A stretch of DNA of 64,000 nt from positions 1 through 64,000 of the forward strand of contig JADJFE010000008.1 in the NCBI GenBank assembly GCA_016708725.1, in the 5' to 3' direction. Position 1 is the stretch's first letter. Every line of letters begins with the position of its first letter. The notes below the pieces were generated by a model. The model was not told where the DNA came from. It made no database searches and was given only the letters and a program-made list of their open reading frames with translations. This document shows positions 27,866 through 37,158 of this stretch, piece by piece. The translations under genes were made by a program, and so were the position numbers. This stretch comes from Candidatus Aalborgicola bjergmarkensis. Lineage in GTDB: Bacteria > Pseudomonadota > Gammaproteobacteria > Burkholderiales > Burkholderiaceae_C.

Positions 27866-29280
27866 GCTACGTTCGCCAAGTGTTGTTTTTTGTTCTGACG
27901 CTGGGCAACGCATTGGCCAACGCCCAGGCAAACGACACCCCGCGACCCGAAGAATTTGCCTGGCGCGGCACGCTGGAGCTACCGGCGCAAGCCAGTCTGG
28001 TACGGGTGCAGGTTCCACTGGAAGCACTGCTGCGCATGCAAAGCAGCACGGCACAAGACCTGCGGGTATTCAATGCAGCTGGTGCGGTAGTGCCATTCAC
28101 CATTCTGGCAAACACCGATCTGAACCAGCCGGCCCCGGCAGTGCATACAGCGCCCTACCCTGCCTATGCGCTATTTGGTGCAACCTCGGGCAGGCAAACC
28201 CTGCCAGGTGCAGTCGAGGTGCGCATGGATAGCGGCGCTGGCAGTGCCTGGGTACACTGGTCAAGCCCGCAAACGGGCGTCGCGCCCGGCGATGGCGAGC
28301 CTACCCCCTTGCAGGCGGCGTTGTTTGATACGCGCGCTGAAAAACACGCTGTGGAAGCCCTGCAACTGGAGCTGGAGCTGCCACACAACGTTCTTGTGCC
28401 TATTGCGGTGGCCTCCAGCACCAATTTGCAGGACTGGAATCCCGTTGCAACCAAAGGACCGTTGTTCCAGTTTGATGGTAATGGCGCACCCGTCAATACC
28501 ACGCTGGAACTAAGCCACCCCCTGCACCTGGAGGGGCGCTACCTGCGCCTGAGCTGGAATGGACAAACGGGTGTCAAACTGCACTCCTTGACTGGCCGCC
28601 TGGTCAGCACCCACACGACACCCCAACGACTGCGCGCCATACTGCCTCAAGGCAACGCCGAAGGTGCCAATGCCCTGAGCTGGACTTTGCCATTTGCCAC
28701 ACCCATTGCCGCATTGCACCTGGAGGCCGTGTACGACAACACCCTGACTCCACTGCACATCCAGGGGCGCACAGCCCAAACCCAGCCTTGGCGCACACTC
28801 GCAAGCTCCGTGGTCTACAGGCTTGACAACGTAGCCCAAGGCAGCAGCAATCCGCCCACACCATTGCATGGCGTATCTCTACGTGGGCTGCGCATTGTGA
28901 CGGCGCACAATAGCGTCTTGCCCGAAGGTGGTTTGCGCGCCACTATCGAGTTTGCCCCTCTGCATGTCGTGTTTCTGGCATCAGGCGCCGGGCCTTACAC
29001 GCTGACAGTGGGGCGTGTCAAAACACCAGCGATGACGCTGGACACGTCCCTGCTTCGCGCCGTTGTACCCAAAAAATTGGCCGAACTACCACTCGCCTAT
29101 GTGAGCCGGCATCAGGTGTTAACCGACGATATTTTCAGTACTACAAGCACCGGCTGGTGGCCAGCAGGTCTGGCCCCACGCACGGTACTGCTCTGGTTCG
29201 TACTGGGCGCGGGGGTGTTGGTCCTGGCCGCAGTGGCAATTTCACTCCTTTCCACGCTTCAGAATAAGCAAGGAAAATGA
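27862..29280 (+). CDS. DUF3999 family exported protein with C-terminal anchor
   Basis: The 472-residue protein has a signal peptide (residues 1-24, ending ...LANAQA), a long beta-rich periplasmic region (about 30-420), and one C-terminal transmembrane helix (VLLWFVLGAGVLVLAAVAI) with a short basic tail. This matches DUF3999, which is typically encoded next to DUF2339. Topology places most of it in the periplasm next to the DUF2339 protein. Function is not known. Confidence 0.82.
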   Translation: MSYVRQVLFFVLTLGNALANAQANDTPRPEEFAWRGTLELPAQASLVRVQVPLEALLRMQSSTAQDLRVFNAAGAVVPFTILANTDLNQPAPAVHTAPYPAYALFGATSGRQTLPGAVEVRMDSGAGSAWVHWSSPQTGVAPGDGEPTPLQAALFDTRAEKHAVEALQLELELPHNVLVPIAVASSTNLQDWNPVATKGPLFQFDGNGAPVNTTLELSHPLHLEGRYLRLSWNGQTGVKLHSLTGRLVSTHTTPQRLRAILPQGNAEGANALSWTLPFATPIAALHLEAVYDNTLTPLHIQGRTAQTQPWRTLASSVVYRLDNVAQGSSNPPTPLHGVSLRGLRIVTAHNSVLPEGGLRATIEFAPLHVVFLASGAGPYTLTVGRVKTPAMTLDTSLLRAVVPKKLAELPLAYVSRHQVLTDDIFSTTSTGWWPAGLAPRTVLLWFVLGAGVLVLAAVAISLLSTLQNKQGK

Positions 29281-29532
29281 ACCACCCGTGCTGCTATTTG
29301 CGGCAAGTACACAACGATGCCAGGGGGCATAACAAGGCAAACTTGGTTGATTTGCAAAATAAAATTCAGATGACTCTTCAAAAGACTGCATAATGGAGCG
29401 GTATTGCCGAGAAATTGGTGCTACAGGTTTGCGGTGATTTACCCAGTTTCGCGTCTGCTTGAAGTCTTCATTGGTTTGTTGATTGCGGGTTTGGACACCA
29501 TCGCGTTTTGAGTTATTTTGAGGAGTCCCGGC

Positions 29533-29949
29533 ATGGGCAACAAACTTTACGTGGGCAATCTGCCCTATTCTTTCCGAGATGAAGACTTGCAGCAAGCATT
29601 TGCAGCTTACGGTGCTGTCACCAGCGCCAAGGTCATGATGGAGCGTGACACGGGCCGTTCGAAGGGCTTCGGCTTTGTGGAAATGGGCAATGATGCCGAA
29701 GCGCAGGCTGCTATCAGTGGCATGAACGGCCAGCAATTCGGTGGCCGTGGTTTGGTCGTTAATGAAGCGCGCCCCATGGAGCCTCGCCCGCCTCGTAGCG
29801 GCGGCTTTGGTGGTGGTGGTGGTGGTGGTGGCCGTAGCGGCGGCTATGGTGGTGGTGGCGGCAGCAGCGGCGGCGGTTACGGCGGTGGCCGCAGTGGTGG
29901 TGGCGGTGGTGGTGGCGGCGGTTACGGCGGCGGCCGCAACAGCTACTAA
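29533..29949 (+). CDS. RRM-type RNA-binding protein with glycine-rich tail
   Basis: The 138-residue protein has one RNA-recognition motif (residues 1-80) with RNP-2 LYVGNLPY and RNP-1 KGFGFVEM, followed by a low-complexity Gly/Arg/Ser/Tyr tail (RSGGYGGGGG-type repeats) ending in GGGRNSY. Such proteins are abundant in cyanobacteria and betaproteobacteria and act as RNA chaperones, often cold-induced. The ATG at 29533 follows GAGGAG. The preceding 252 bases (29281-29532) hold no gene and could include a long 5' leader. Confidence 0.92.
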   Translation: MGNKLYVGNLPYSFRDEDLQQAFAAYGAVTSAKVMMERDTGRSKGFGFVEMGNDAEAQAAISGMNGQQFGGRGLVVNEARPMEPRPPRSGGFGGGGGGGGRSGGYGGGGGSSGGGYGGGRSGGGGGGGGGYGGGRNSY

Positions 29950-30019
29950 GCTGTGATCCTCGTGGCGCGTTACGTACGCGCCACTGCATCCCCTGGTGCG
30001 CATCGTGTACGCACTCGGC

Positions 30020-31786
30020 TCACGCCCCTTCTCGCGCATTTACATCGTGCGACTTGGACATTGAGTTTGATGTGAAGGCAAAAATGGATGCGCCTTTGTC
30101 GGAGTCCGTGCCGTTACTGACCCTGGCTTTGGATTTACCCATCCGGTAGGACTCCCGCAACACCCGGATATCCCTGGCGAATTCATCATAAACGCCAATT
30201 TTGTCGGCGTGTTTTTGCAGCACCTGGTGGGCGTTATCAATCAACCGGGCGTTCAGCGTCTCTTTTCCATGCAGGACCAGCTCCTTGACCGCCCCGGCAG
30301 GGTTTCCCGACAGGATCAGGGACATTGCGATTTCAGCGTACTCCAGCACCTTGTCATGGCACGCTTGCAGTATTTTGACGAAGGGAGGATGCCCCTTGGA
30401 ACTGGTAAGCAGGAGATCGGTATGAATCCGGTTGCAGCAAAACCGCATACCGATGGTTTTCACAAATTCGTCAACTTTATTAATCGTGACCCCTCTTTTG
30501 ACAAGCTGGCAAATCAGGGTTATCAAGTTGCTCGCGGACTCAAAGTCAAAATCGCTGCTACGGATATTTTCAGCCAATCGCCGTATGGAGGCCAAGGATT
30601 GGGCAGTTTGATTTTGCCCGATGTGATTGATGGAAAACACGCACTCTGAAAGTCTTTGCGATCTCTGAAGTTCCGGTGATCTCTGCAAAATTCGCTGTGC
30701 ATCGTCGCGACAGCGTTGCAACTCAATCTGGTTACCCTGCTCCAGATGCAAAAACGCGAGCAGTACCAGCACCTGCAGGTCAAACAACCTGGAATCGACC
30801 CCAACACGTCGCGTCTCTTCCAGCAACCTGACAGCCTCTTCCTTATGCCCGGCATAGTAGGTCATCATTGCCAGATTCTGTATTCGGCCAATCGAGTGCG
30901 GGGTGATTTGCACGGCAATCTGGAATGCTTCCAGTGATTCGTGAAAACGACCAAGATCGAACAACGCCCGCCCCATGACATCGTAGGCATCCACATACAA
31001 AGGCTCATCGCTCAAGAGCCTTTCCAGGGTTCCCACTGCCTCGAAGGATTGGCCGTTGTCAAACTGCGCCCTGGCAATACCCAGACGCGCCCAAGGCATC
31101 GTCCTGGCTTGCACAACTTCCTTATACAGTTCCAGCGCAAGCATGCTATTTCCCGTTCTGAGCAACAACTCGGCGCCAATCCGTGCAGAGTAAAGCCAAT
31201 ACCGCCCCTTTGCGTAGTAACGTCGCATGCACAACTGCGCCGCTTGTTCAAAGGCACTGGCTTCAATGGCTTTGAAAATATCGCCGAGTTCCACTTTGCG
31301 GGCACGCGCAGCGAACAGGCGCTCGGCAAGATGGGACGCCTTATGCGGCTTGATCAGCAATACGTCCAGCGCAGATTCGGCCACTTCCGATACTGCAGAC
31401 AGTGTCGCACCTGACGAGATCAGCACAAAAACGGTGGTTAAAGGCAGAATGTGGTTACGCCGCAAGTCGTCGAGCAAATCGCGCCCGGAGTAGGACTGTT
31501 CGTAACAATCCATGTCACAAAGAACAAAATCAAATCTACGGGATTCAAGAATTTTCCGGGCATCCACCGGACGAGGGGCATGCACAACAGTACCAACTCC
31601 CAGTTCCCTGAGCTGGGAGAAGATGATGGAGCGCATGGTCTGACTTGTTTCGATGACCAGGGCACTGCAGCGGGACAGATCCCCCTGTTCAATCCCCTTG
31701 ACAGGGAGCCAGGAGCCGAACCGCCGCTCCCGCTCCAAAGTGGCGGGAAAGCTGTCTCGAAATTGTTGCGCAGATCCGGTTTCCAT
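30020..31786 (-). CDS. Response-regulator receiver protein with C-terminal TPR repeats
   Basis: The 588-residue cytoplasmic protein has a CheY-like receiver domain (about residues 40-165). The fold is readable from SALVIETSQTMRSIIFSQL, the acidic turn FVLCDMD carrying the expected phospho-acceptor Asp, and VLLIKPHK with the conserved Lys. About ten helical TPR-type repeats follow (about 200-480; e.g. AKGRYWLYSARIGAELLL and VDAYDVMGRALFDLGRFHESLEAF). No output enzyme or DNA-binding domain is seen, so a protein-binding role is likely. Open frame extends to 32101, but that part is the riboswitch leader; the ATG at 31786 has a GGAGAG site. Expression is probably governed by the c-di-GMP aptamer at 31841-31926. 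Confidence 0.88.
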   Translation of the reverse strand: METGSAQQFRDSFPATLERERRFGSWLPVKGIEQGDLSRCSALVIETSQTMRSIIFSQLRELGVGTVVHAPRPVDARKILESRRFDFVLCDMDCYEQSYSGRDLLDDLRRNHILPLTTVFVLISSGATLSAVSEVAESALDVLLIKPHKASHLAERLFAARARKVELGDIFKAIEASAFEQAAQLCMRRYYAKGRYWLYSARIGAELLLRTGNSMLALELYKEVVQARTMPWARLGIARAQFDNGQSFEAVGTLERLLSDEPLYVDAYDVMGRALFDLGRFHESLEAFQIAVQITPHSIGRIQNLAMMTYYAGHKEEAVRLLEETRRVGVDSRLFDLQVLVLLAFLHLEQGNQIELQRCRDDAQRILQRSPELQRSQRLSECVFSINHIGQNQTAQSLASIRRLAENIRSSDFDFESASNLITLICQLVKRGVTINKVDEFVKTIGMRFCCNRIHTDLLLTSSKGHPPFVKILQACHDKVLEYAEIAMSLILSGNPAGAVKELVLHGKETLNARLIDNAHQVLQKHADKIGVYDEFARDIRVLRESYRMGKSKARVSNGTDSDKGASIFAFTSNSMSKSHDVNAREGA

Positions 31787-31799
31787 GGCGACTCTCTCC

Positions 31800-31830
31800 A
31801 AAAAAAGAGGGCGCACAACAATGCGCCCCC
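31800..31830 (-). terminator. Terminator-like hairpin in the leader of the receiver/TPR gene
   Basis: On the minus strand GGGGGCGCA and TGCGCCCTC form a GC-rich stem around TTGTTG, followed directly by seven T (31806-31800). Eight bases later come the ribosome site and the ATG (31786). It sits 10 bases after the c-di-GMP aptamer, the usual place of a transcription-terminating expression platform. Confidence 0.85.
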
Positions 31831-31840
31831 AAAAGGTCGC

Positions 31841-31926
31841 ACTGGCAACCCCGCTACCATGGCGCCAAGACGCGCTGTAGGCCGGAAGCTTTGCGTCCCT
31901 GTCTTTCGACAGGTTTGCCCTCAGAC
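31841..31926 (-). ncRNA. Cyclic di-GMP-I riboswitch aptamer (GEMM-I)
   Basis: On the minus strand all conserved GEMM-I blocks occur in order: AGGGCAAACC (31921-31912), a stem capped by a GAAA tetraloop (CTGTC GAAA GACAG), GGACGCAAAGC (31898-31888), TCCGGCCTA (31886-31878), and the P3-closing GGTAGCGGGGTTGCC (31858-31844). This class binds the second messenger c-di-GMP. A terminator hairpin follows at 31830-31800 and then the receiver/TPR gene, so c-di-GMP should decide read-through into it; whether it is an ON or OFF switch cannot be read by eye. The 307-bp gap 31787-32093 holds nothing else that I recognise. Confidence 0.93.
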
Positions 31927-32093
31927 TTCGCCGCAAAAACGCGGCGCTCGAACCAGTATAAGGCAGAGTTGCAAAAAAAAGTTGGAGTCCGCACACTTTA
32001 TCATTCTGAAGATGATTTGATGATTCCTGCCGTTGCCATCTACCACCTACAATCCCCGACCATGCCCCAACACAACAACGGCTACAGACGCTT

Positions 32094-32651
32094 GTGACCA
32101 TTCACACCATACTCAAAATGGGAGATCCGCGCCTGCTGCGCGTGGCGCAGCCGGTTGCTGCCGAAAATTTTGATTCACCAGCCCTGCACCAGCTCGTCAG
32201 CGACTTGCTTGACACCATGCTATCCGCCAATGGCGCCGGGTTGGCTGCGCCGCAGATCGGGGTGGATCAACAGGTGGTGGTGTTTGGCAGCCGTAGCGTC
32301 AACCCGCGTTACCCGGATCGTCCACTGGTTTCGCCAACCGTGCTGGTCAACCCGGTCATCACGCCACTCGGCCCCGATGGCCACACGGTAGAGCGGCCTC
32401 CCGAGGAAGAGGACTGGGAAGCTTGTTTATCACTGCCGGGTCTGCGTGGCAAGGTGCCGCGCTGGTTGCACATCCACTACAGCGGCTTTGACCAATATGG
32501 CGATCCGATTGAACGCCTGGCCAGCGGTTTTCATGCCCGCGTGGTGCAACACGAATGCGACCACCTCTGGGGATGTCTTTATCCCATGCGTTTGCGCGAT
32601 TTCAGCCAATTTGGCTACACTGATGTTCTATTCCCGGAAGTAGTCAAATAG
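32094..32651 (+). CDS. def: Peptide deformylase
   Basis: This enzyme removes the N-formyl group from nascent proteins. The 185-residue metalloenzyme has the three family motifs: GAGLAAPQIG (about residue 49), EACLSLPG (the EGCLS motif with Ala for Gly, about 105) and HECDHLWG (about 150). The GTG at 32094 gives the usual N-terminus ending in ILKMGDPRLL. A second deformylase may exist elsewhere, since the EACLS variant is typical of secondary paralogues in some proteobacteria. The HDOD gene follows after 7 bases. Confidence 0.95.
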   Translation: MTIHTILKMGDPRLLRVAQPVAAENFDSPALHQLVSDLLDTMLSANGAGLAAPQIGVDQQVVVFGSRSVNPRYPDRPLVSPTVLVNPVITPLGPDGHTVERPPEEEDWEACLSLPGLRGKVPRWLHIHYSGFDQYGDPIERLASGFHARVVQHECDHLWGCLYPMRLRDFSQFGYTDVLFPEVVK

Positions 32652-32658
32652 TCGCACC

Positions 32659-33507
32659 ATGCAATTAAGCCCCGAACTCACCAAAAAACTTGCCGCAGCC
32701 GTTGATGGCATGCCCGCTTTCCCCAAAAGCGTACAGCGCGTTCTGGAGCTGACGCGCAATATCAACAGCACCCCCAAGGAGCTGGTTGAAGTTATCGACA
32801 AGGACCCGGTACTTACGGTCAAAATCCTCAAGGTCGTCAACTCGGCCTACTACAGCCTGCCCAAGCAGATCACCTCGGTGGGGCATGCCGTGGTGTACAT
32901 GGGATTTAACACCATCAAGAATCTGGCCCTCAGCATTGCCGCCATCGGCATGTTGCCCAAGACCAATGAGGCGGGTTTTGACGGACAGCAGTATTTGTTG
33001 CACTCGCTGGCAACCGCCGCCATTGCCAAGCAACTGGCGTTGAAGGTCGATGACGCGGACCCGATGGACTGCTTTATTGCGGGTTTGCTGCATGACTTTG
33101 GCAAGGTGGTGCTCGCCCAGTTCATGCCAAAGGACTTGCGCACTGCGCTGCAAGCCAGCGCCGACAAGGGCATATCCCTGCATCTGGCCCTGCGAACCGT
33201 ATTGGGGGTTGATCACGCAGTGGTCGGTGGCATGTTGGTGGAAAAGTGGCGCTTTGCGCCCCATCTGGTAGAAACCATACGCCACCAGTACGGCCCGGAA
33301 TTGGGGGACTCGGACATGATCGCCTGTGTATTCGCTGCCAACCAGATCAGCAAGAAGCTCGAATTTGGTTTCGCCGGCAATCGCCTGGTGGAAGAGTTTC
33401 CAGCAGCGGTCATCAAACGCCTGGGTGGAACCCTGGATGAAACCATCGCCTCCCTGGGCGATCTGACCCCGTTGTTTGAAGAAGCCAAGGTATTTGCCAA
33501 ACTCTGA
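32659..33507 (+). CDS. HDOD-domain signalling protein
   Basis: The 282-residue protein is almost entirely an HDOD domain (about 15-215), an HD-superfamily fold that usually lacks catalytic metal sites and acts in signalling, including c-di-GMP and motility pathways. Visible features are MPAFPKSVQRVLEL, VNSAYYSLPKQITSVGHAVVYMG, and an HD-like AGLLHDFGKVVLAQ. Only the helix with HDFGK looks like a preserved HD motif. It is immediately downstream of def, probably co-transcribed; the link to def is not functional in any obvious way. Confidence 0.88.
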   Translation: MQLSPELTKKLAAAVDGMPAFPKSVQRVLELTRNINSTPKELVEVIDKDPVLTVKILKVVNSAYYSLPKQITSVGHAVVYMGFNTIKNLALSIAAIGMLPKTNEAGFDGQQYLLHSLATAAIAKQLALKVDDADPMDCFIAGLLHDFGKVVLAQFMPKDLRTALQASADKGISLHLALRTVLGVDHAVVGGMLVEKWRFAPHLVETIRHQYGPELGDSDMIACVFAANQISKKLEFGFAGNRLVEEFPAAVIKRLGGTLDETIASLGDLTPLFEEAKVFAKL

Positions 33508-33543
33508 ACAACGCCAGCAGGTACTGCGTACTGCGTGCTGCGT

Positions 33544-36156
33544 TCAGGCTGCCAGTGCTTCGAGCAGTTCGGTCTCGATTTCGATCTGCTTGCGATTATT
33601 CTGTAATTCGGCGCCGTCGATCAGGAAAGTGTCCTCGACCCGTTCACCCAACGTGCTCACCTTGGCCAGTTGCAAATTCACCTGATGCCGGGCCAGCACC
33701 CGCGCCACGCCGTACAGCAGGCCCACACGATCACTGGCCGATACATTGAGCAACCAGCGTTGACTCTTTTCGTCAGGGGTCAGGGTTACCCTGGGAGTGA
33801 CGGGAAAACTCTTGACCCGGCGCGAAATCCGGCCACGCACCGGATTGGGCAAGGCACCGGCCGCACCGATAACTCCCGCAAGGTTATTTTCCAGCATGCT
33901 GGTCAGTTCACGGTATTCATACGGACTGGTGGACGTATCGACCTGAAACGTGTCCAACGCATAGCCATTTCTGGCCGTGTGGATGCGTGCATCCAGAATG
34001 CTGAAGCTGTGCTGATCAAAGTAGCCGCAGATACGCGCAAACAGCTCGGGCTGGTCTGGTGTGTACACCAGCACCTGCAAACCTTCCCCCGCAGGTGAGC
34101 GCCGCGCCCGCACGATGGTCTGCGTTGAACCGACCAGACGCGAGAGTTTACGCGCATGCCAGGCAATATCGCTGGCGTCATGGCGCATGAAATAAGCCAC
34201 ACCCAAGGTATCCCACAAGCGCTTGTGTGCCTCAAAAGGTGGTGCATGCATAGCCAGCATGGCCAGGGCTTCGCGTTTGCGCGCCTCTACTTCGGCATCG
34301 GGGTCAGGCGCATGCCCCCCCAACGCCCGGCTGGTCAAACGGTACAAGTCTTCGAGCAGCTTGCCCTTCCAGGCGTTCCACACCTTGGGTGATGTGCCGC
34401 GAATATCAGCCACAGTCAGTAGATACAAGGCCGTAAGCTGGCGTTCGGTACCAACTTGTCTGGCAAAGGCGGTAATGACCTGTGGATCGCTCAAATCCGA
34501 TTTTTGCGCAATCAAACTCATCGACAGGTGCTCGCGCACCAAAAACTCGATCAGTTGCGTGTCCTGCATGGCAATACCGTGCTGCCTGCAAAAGCGTCGC
34601 GCATCCAGCGCCCCCAGTTTCGAGTGGTCACCGCCACGGCCTTTGGCGATATCATGAAACAGTGCAGCAATAAACAACAGCCAGGGCTTGTCCCAACCCG
34701 CAGCAAGCTGCGAACACAACGGGTATTCATGGGCATGCTCGACCATGAAGAAGCGCCGCACATTACGCACCACCATCAAAATGTGCTGATCCACCGTGTA
34801 AACGTGAAACAGATCGTGCTGCATCTGCCCCACAATCCGGCGAAATGACCACAAATAGCGTCCCAGCACCGAAGTTTCGTTCATCAAGCGCAAGGCATGC
34901 GTGATGCCCTCGGGTGCCATGAGAATATTGCAAAAGGTTTCGCGGTTGACAGGATCGTTGCGAAAACGCGCATCCATCAGGTGGCGCGCGTTGTACAGTG
35001 CACGCAGCGTGCGGGCAGATAATCCCTTCATTCCGACGGTGGTCTGGTAGACCAGGAATGTTCCCAGAATGGTATGGGGGTTGCGCAGGTACAAATCGTC
35101 ACTGGCCACATCCAGCATGCCCGCCTTCTCATTGAAGTGCTCGTTGATGCGCCTGGGCGTATGTGTTGATGGATGAAGCCGTTCTTCGATATTGCGCAGA
35201 ATAATCTGATTCAATTGCACAACGGCCTTGGCAGCCCAGTAGTAGCGTTTCATCAAAATTTCGCTGGGACGCACCGGAAACCCTTTGGCCTCTGGTCGGG
35301 GCATATCCGTTGCGGTAGCACGGGCCATATACCCGAAAGACTCTGCCACTGCGGTCTGTAAATCGAAAACCAGACGGTCCTCACGCCGTCTGGCCAGCAG
35401 ATGCAAGCGGGAACGCACCCGCAGCAGCAAGGATTCATTACGCTGGATTTGCTGCACCTCAAATGGCGTTGCCAGACCGTTGGCTGCCAACGCATTCCAG
35501 TTGTTACCATAACCAGAGGCCCGTGCAACCCACAAAATTACCTGCAAATCACGCAATCCACCAGGAGATTCTTTGCAATTGGGTTCCAGTGCGTAGGGGG
35601 TGTTTTCGAATTTGGTATGGCGCTGTTGCATCTCCAGGGTCTTGGCGATAAAAAAAGCCCTTGCGTCCATCGCCGCAAAAAACGCCGCCTGAAACTCCTT
35701 CACCAGCGCCGCATTACCTGTCACCAAACGGCATTCCAGCAGCGCTGTTTGCACAGTCACATCCCTGGCCGACTCGGTAAGACACTCGCTCAAGGTACGC
35801 ACACTGGAGCCAATCTCCAGGCCCACATCCCAGCAACTGCCAATGAACGCCTCAATGCGGCTTTTCAGAGCCGCATCGTGGTCAATGGAATGGGTATCCG
35901 GCAACAACAACAATACATCAACGTCCGAATACGGAAACAACTCGCCGCGCCCAAACCCTCCCACCGCCAGCAAGGCCATGGGTTCCTGCAGGCCTGCACG
36001 CTGCCACAACTGCGTCAGAACGCCATCGGTCAACTGCGCCAACCGGCGCAACGACTGGCGTGCACTGCGCACGGACAAGGCCTCCTGACCAATAGCCTCA
36101 AACAATTGCAATTTTTGAGTACGGTATTGCGCGCGCTGGGTCTGCAAGTCAATCAT
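33544..36156 (-). CDS. glnD: [Protein-PII] uridylyltransferase / uridylyl-removing enzyme
   Basis: GlnD senses glutamine and uridylylates or deuridylylates PII (GlnB/GlnK), setting glutamine synthetase activity and nitrogen gene expression. The 870-residue protein has the nucleotidyltransferase motif GGFGRGELFPYSDVDVLLL (about residue 66), the PII-UTase domain, an HD domain (LFHDIAKGRGGDHS, about 500) for removal of UMP, and two C-terminal ACT domains (about 690-870; e.g. YTPDQPELFARICGYF and SDRVGLLYGVARVL). All domains look intact. map lies 43 bases upstream on the same strand. Confidence 0.97.
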   Translation of the reverse strand: MIDLQTQRAQYRTQKLQLFEAIGQEALSVRSARQSLRRLAQLTDGVLTQLWQRAGLQEPMALLAVGGFGRGELFPYSDVDVLLLLPDTHSIDHDAALKSRIEAFIGSCWDVGLEIGSSVRTLSECLTESARDVTVQTALLECRLVTGNAALVKEFQAAFFAAMDARAFFIAKTLEMQQRHTKFENTPYALEPNCKESPGGLRDLQVILWVARASGYGNNWNALAANGLATPFEVQQIQRNESLLLRVRSRLHLLARRREDRLVFDLQTAVAESFGYMARATATDMPRPEAKGFPVRPSEILMKRYYWAAKAVVQLNQIILRNIEERLHPSTHTPRRINEHFNEKAGMLDVASDDLYLRNPHTILGTFLVYQTTVGMKGLSARTLRALYNARHLMDARFRNDPVNRETFCNILMAPEGITHALRLMNETSVLGRYLWSFRRIVGQMQHDLFHVYTVDQHILMVVRNVRRFFMVEHAHEYPLCSQLAAGWDKPWLLFIAALFHDIAKGRGGDHSKLGALDARRFCRQHGIAMQDTQLIEFLVREHLSMSLIAQKSDLSDPQVITAFARQVGTERQLTALYLLTVADIRGTSPKVWNAWKGKLLEDLYRLTSRALGGHAPDPDAEVEARKREALAMLAMHAPPFEAHKRLWDTLGVAYFMRHDASDIAWHARKLSRLVGSTQTIVRARRSPAGEGLQVLVYTPDQPELFARICGYFDQHSFSILDARIHTARNGYALDTFQVDTSTSPYEYRELTSMLENNLAGVIGAAGALPNPVRGRISRRVKSFPVTPRVTLTPDEKSQRWLLNVSASDRVGLLYGVARVLARHQVNLQLAKVSTLGERVEDTFLIDGAELQNNRKQIEIETELLEALAA

Positions 36157-36199
36157 GGTCTGCTACTTTTGCGCTTTTGCGCGCCAGATGGGTATGGGG

Positions 36200-37021
36200 T
36201 CACGCCAGAGTCTGGGGTGGTACAAACGCCGGTGCTGGCGGTGTGCCTGCCGACAGGGTCAGAACCTCATAGCCCGTACGTGTGACCAGAACGGTGTGCT
36301 CCCATTGTGCCGATAAGGAATGGTCCTTGGTCACAATAGTCCAGCCATCCTTTTCGGGACCATCCTTGATGTCGCGTTTCCCGGCATTGACCATGGGTTC
36401 TATGGTAAACGTCATGCCTTCTACCAAACGATCCTGCGTACCGGGCTGACCATAATGCAGAACCTGCGGTTCCTCATGGAACATGCGGCCGATGCCATGG
36501 CCACAAAACTCGCGCACCACACTAAAGCCATGTCCTTCGGCAAACTTCTGGATGGCGAACCCGATGTCACCCAGGTGAATACCCGGCCTGACCAGTTTGA
36601 TGCCGTGCCACATGGCATCAAAGGTGAGAGAGCATAAGCGCCGGGCGGCAATGGACACTGGCCCGACCAGGAACATGCGGCTGGAGTCGCCATGCCATCC
36701 ATCCTTGATGACCGTGACATCAATGTTCACGATGTCCCCCTTTTTGAGCTGCCGGTCGCTGGGAATACCATGGCAGACCTGATGGTTGATCGAGGTACAA
36801 ATGGATTTTGGATAAGGTACGTTGCCCGAACCCATGTAATTCAGCGGTGCGGGAATGGCCTGCTGCACGTTCACGATGTAGTCATGCACCAGTTTGTCCA
36901 GTTCATTGGTGGTCACGCCGGGCTGAACAAACGGCGTCAGGTAGTCCAGAACCTCCGAAGTGAGCCTGCCAGCGACACGCATGCCTTGAATGTCTTGTGC
37001 GTCTTTGATGGTAATTGTCAT
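36200..37021 (-). CDS. map: Methionine aminopeptidase type I
   Basis: Removes the initiator methionine after deformylation. The 273-residue protein has the metal ligands of the pita-bread fold: NIDVTVIKDGWHGDSSRMF (two Asp), CGHGIGRMFHEEP (His), FTIEPMVN (Glu) and the C-terminal AQWEHTVLVT (Glu). The ATG at 37021 gives the usual MTITIKDAQDI start; a longer frame to 37048 has no support. It precedes glnD in the same orientation, and the rpsB/tsf region common near map in other genomes is absent here. Confidence 0.96.
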   Translation of the reverse strand: MTITIKDAQDIQGMRVAGRLTSEVLDYLTPFVQPGVTTNELDKLVHDYIVNVQQAIPAPLNYMGSGNVPYPKSICTSINHQVCHGIPSDRQLKKGDIVNIDVTVIKDGWHGDSSRMFLVGPVSIAARRLCSLTFDAMWHGIKLVRPGIHLGDIGFAIQKFAEGHGFSVVREFCGHGIGRMFHEEPQVLHYGQPGTQDRLVEGMTFTIEPMVNAGKRDIKDGPEKDGWTIVTKDHSLSAQWEHTVLVTRTGYEVLTLSAGTPPAPAFVPPQTLA

Positions 37022-37158
37022 ACGCCAATTATCTCTGAGAGTGTCCAATGGGATGGAAATAAGACACTTACGGGATCGGGGTCATATAATTTCCCATGTG
37101 CCATGCCCTTCATAACAAGATGCGCTAGTATGGGCCACTCCCCTTTCCCTTCCATTTA

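Noticed and set aside
29242..30039. 265-residue open frame antisense to the glycine-rich RNA-binding protein gene
   Set aside because: The Ala/Thr repeats are the reverse complement of the glycine-repeat codons; no ribosome site or domain.
30020..32101. Longer (693-residue) version of the receiver/TPR protein
   Set aside because: The extra N-terminal 105 residues translate the c-di-GMP aptamer and terminator; the ATG at 31786 has the ribosome site.
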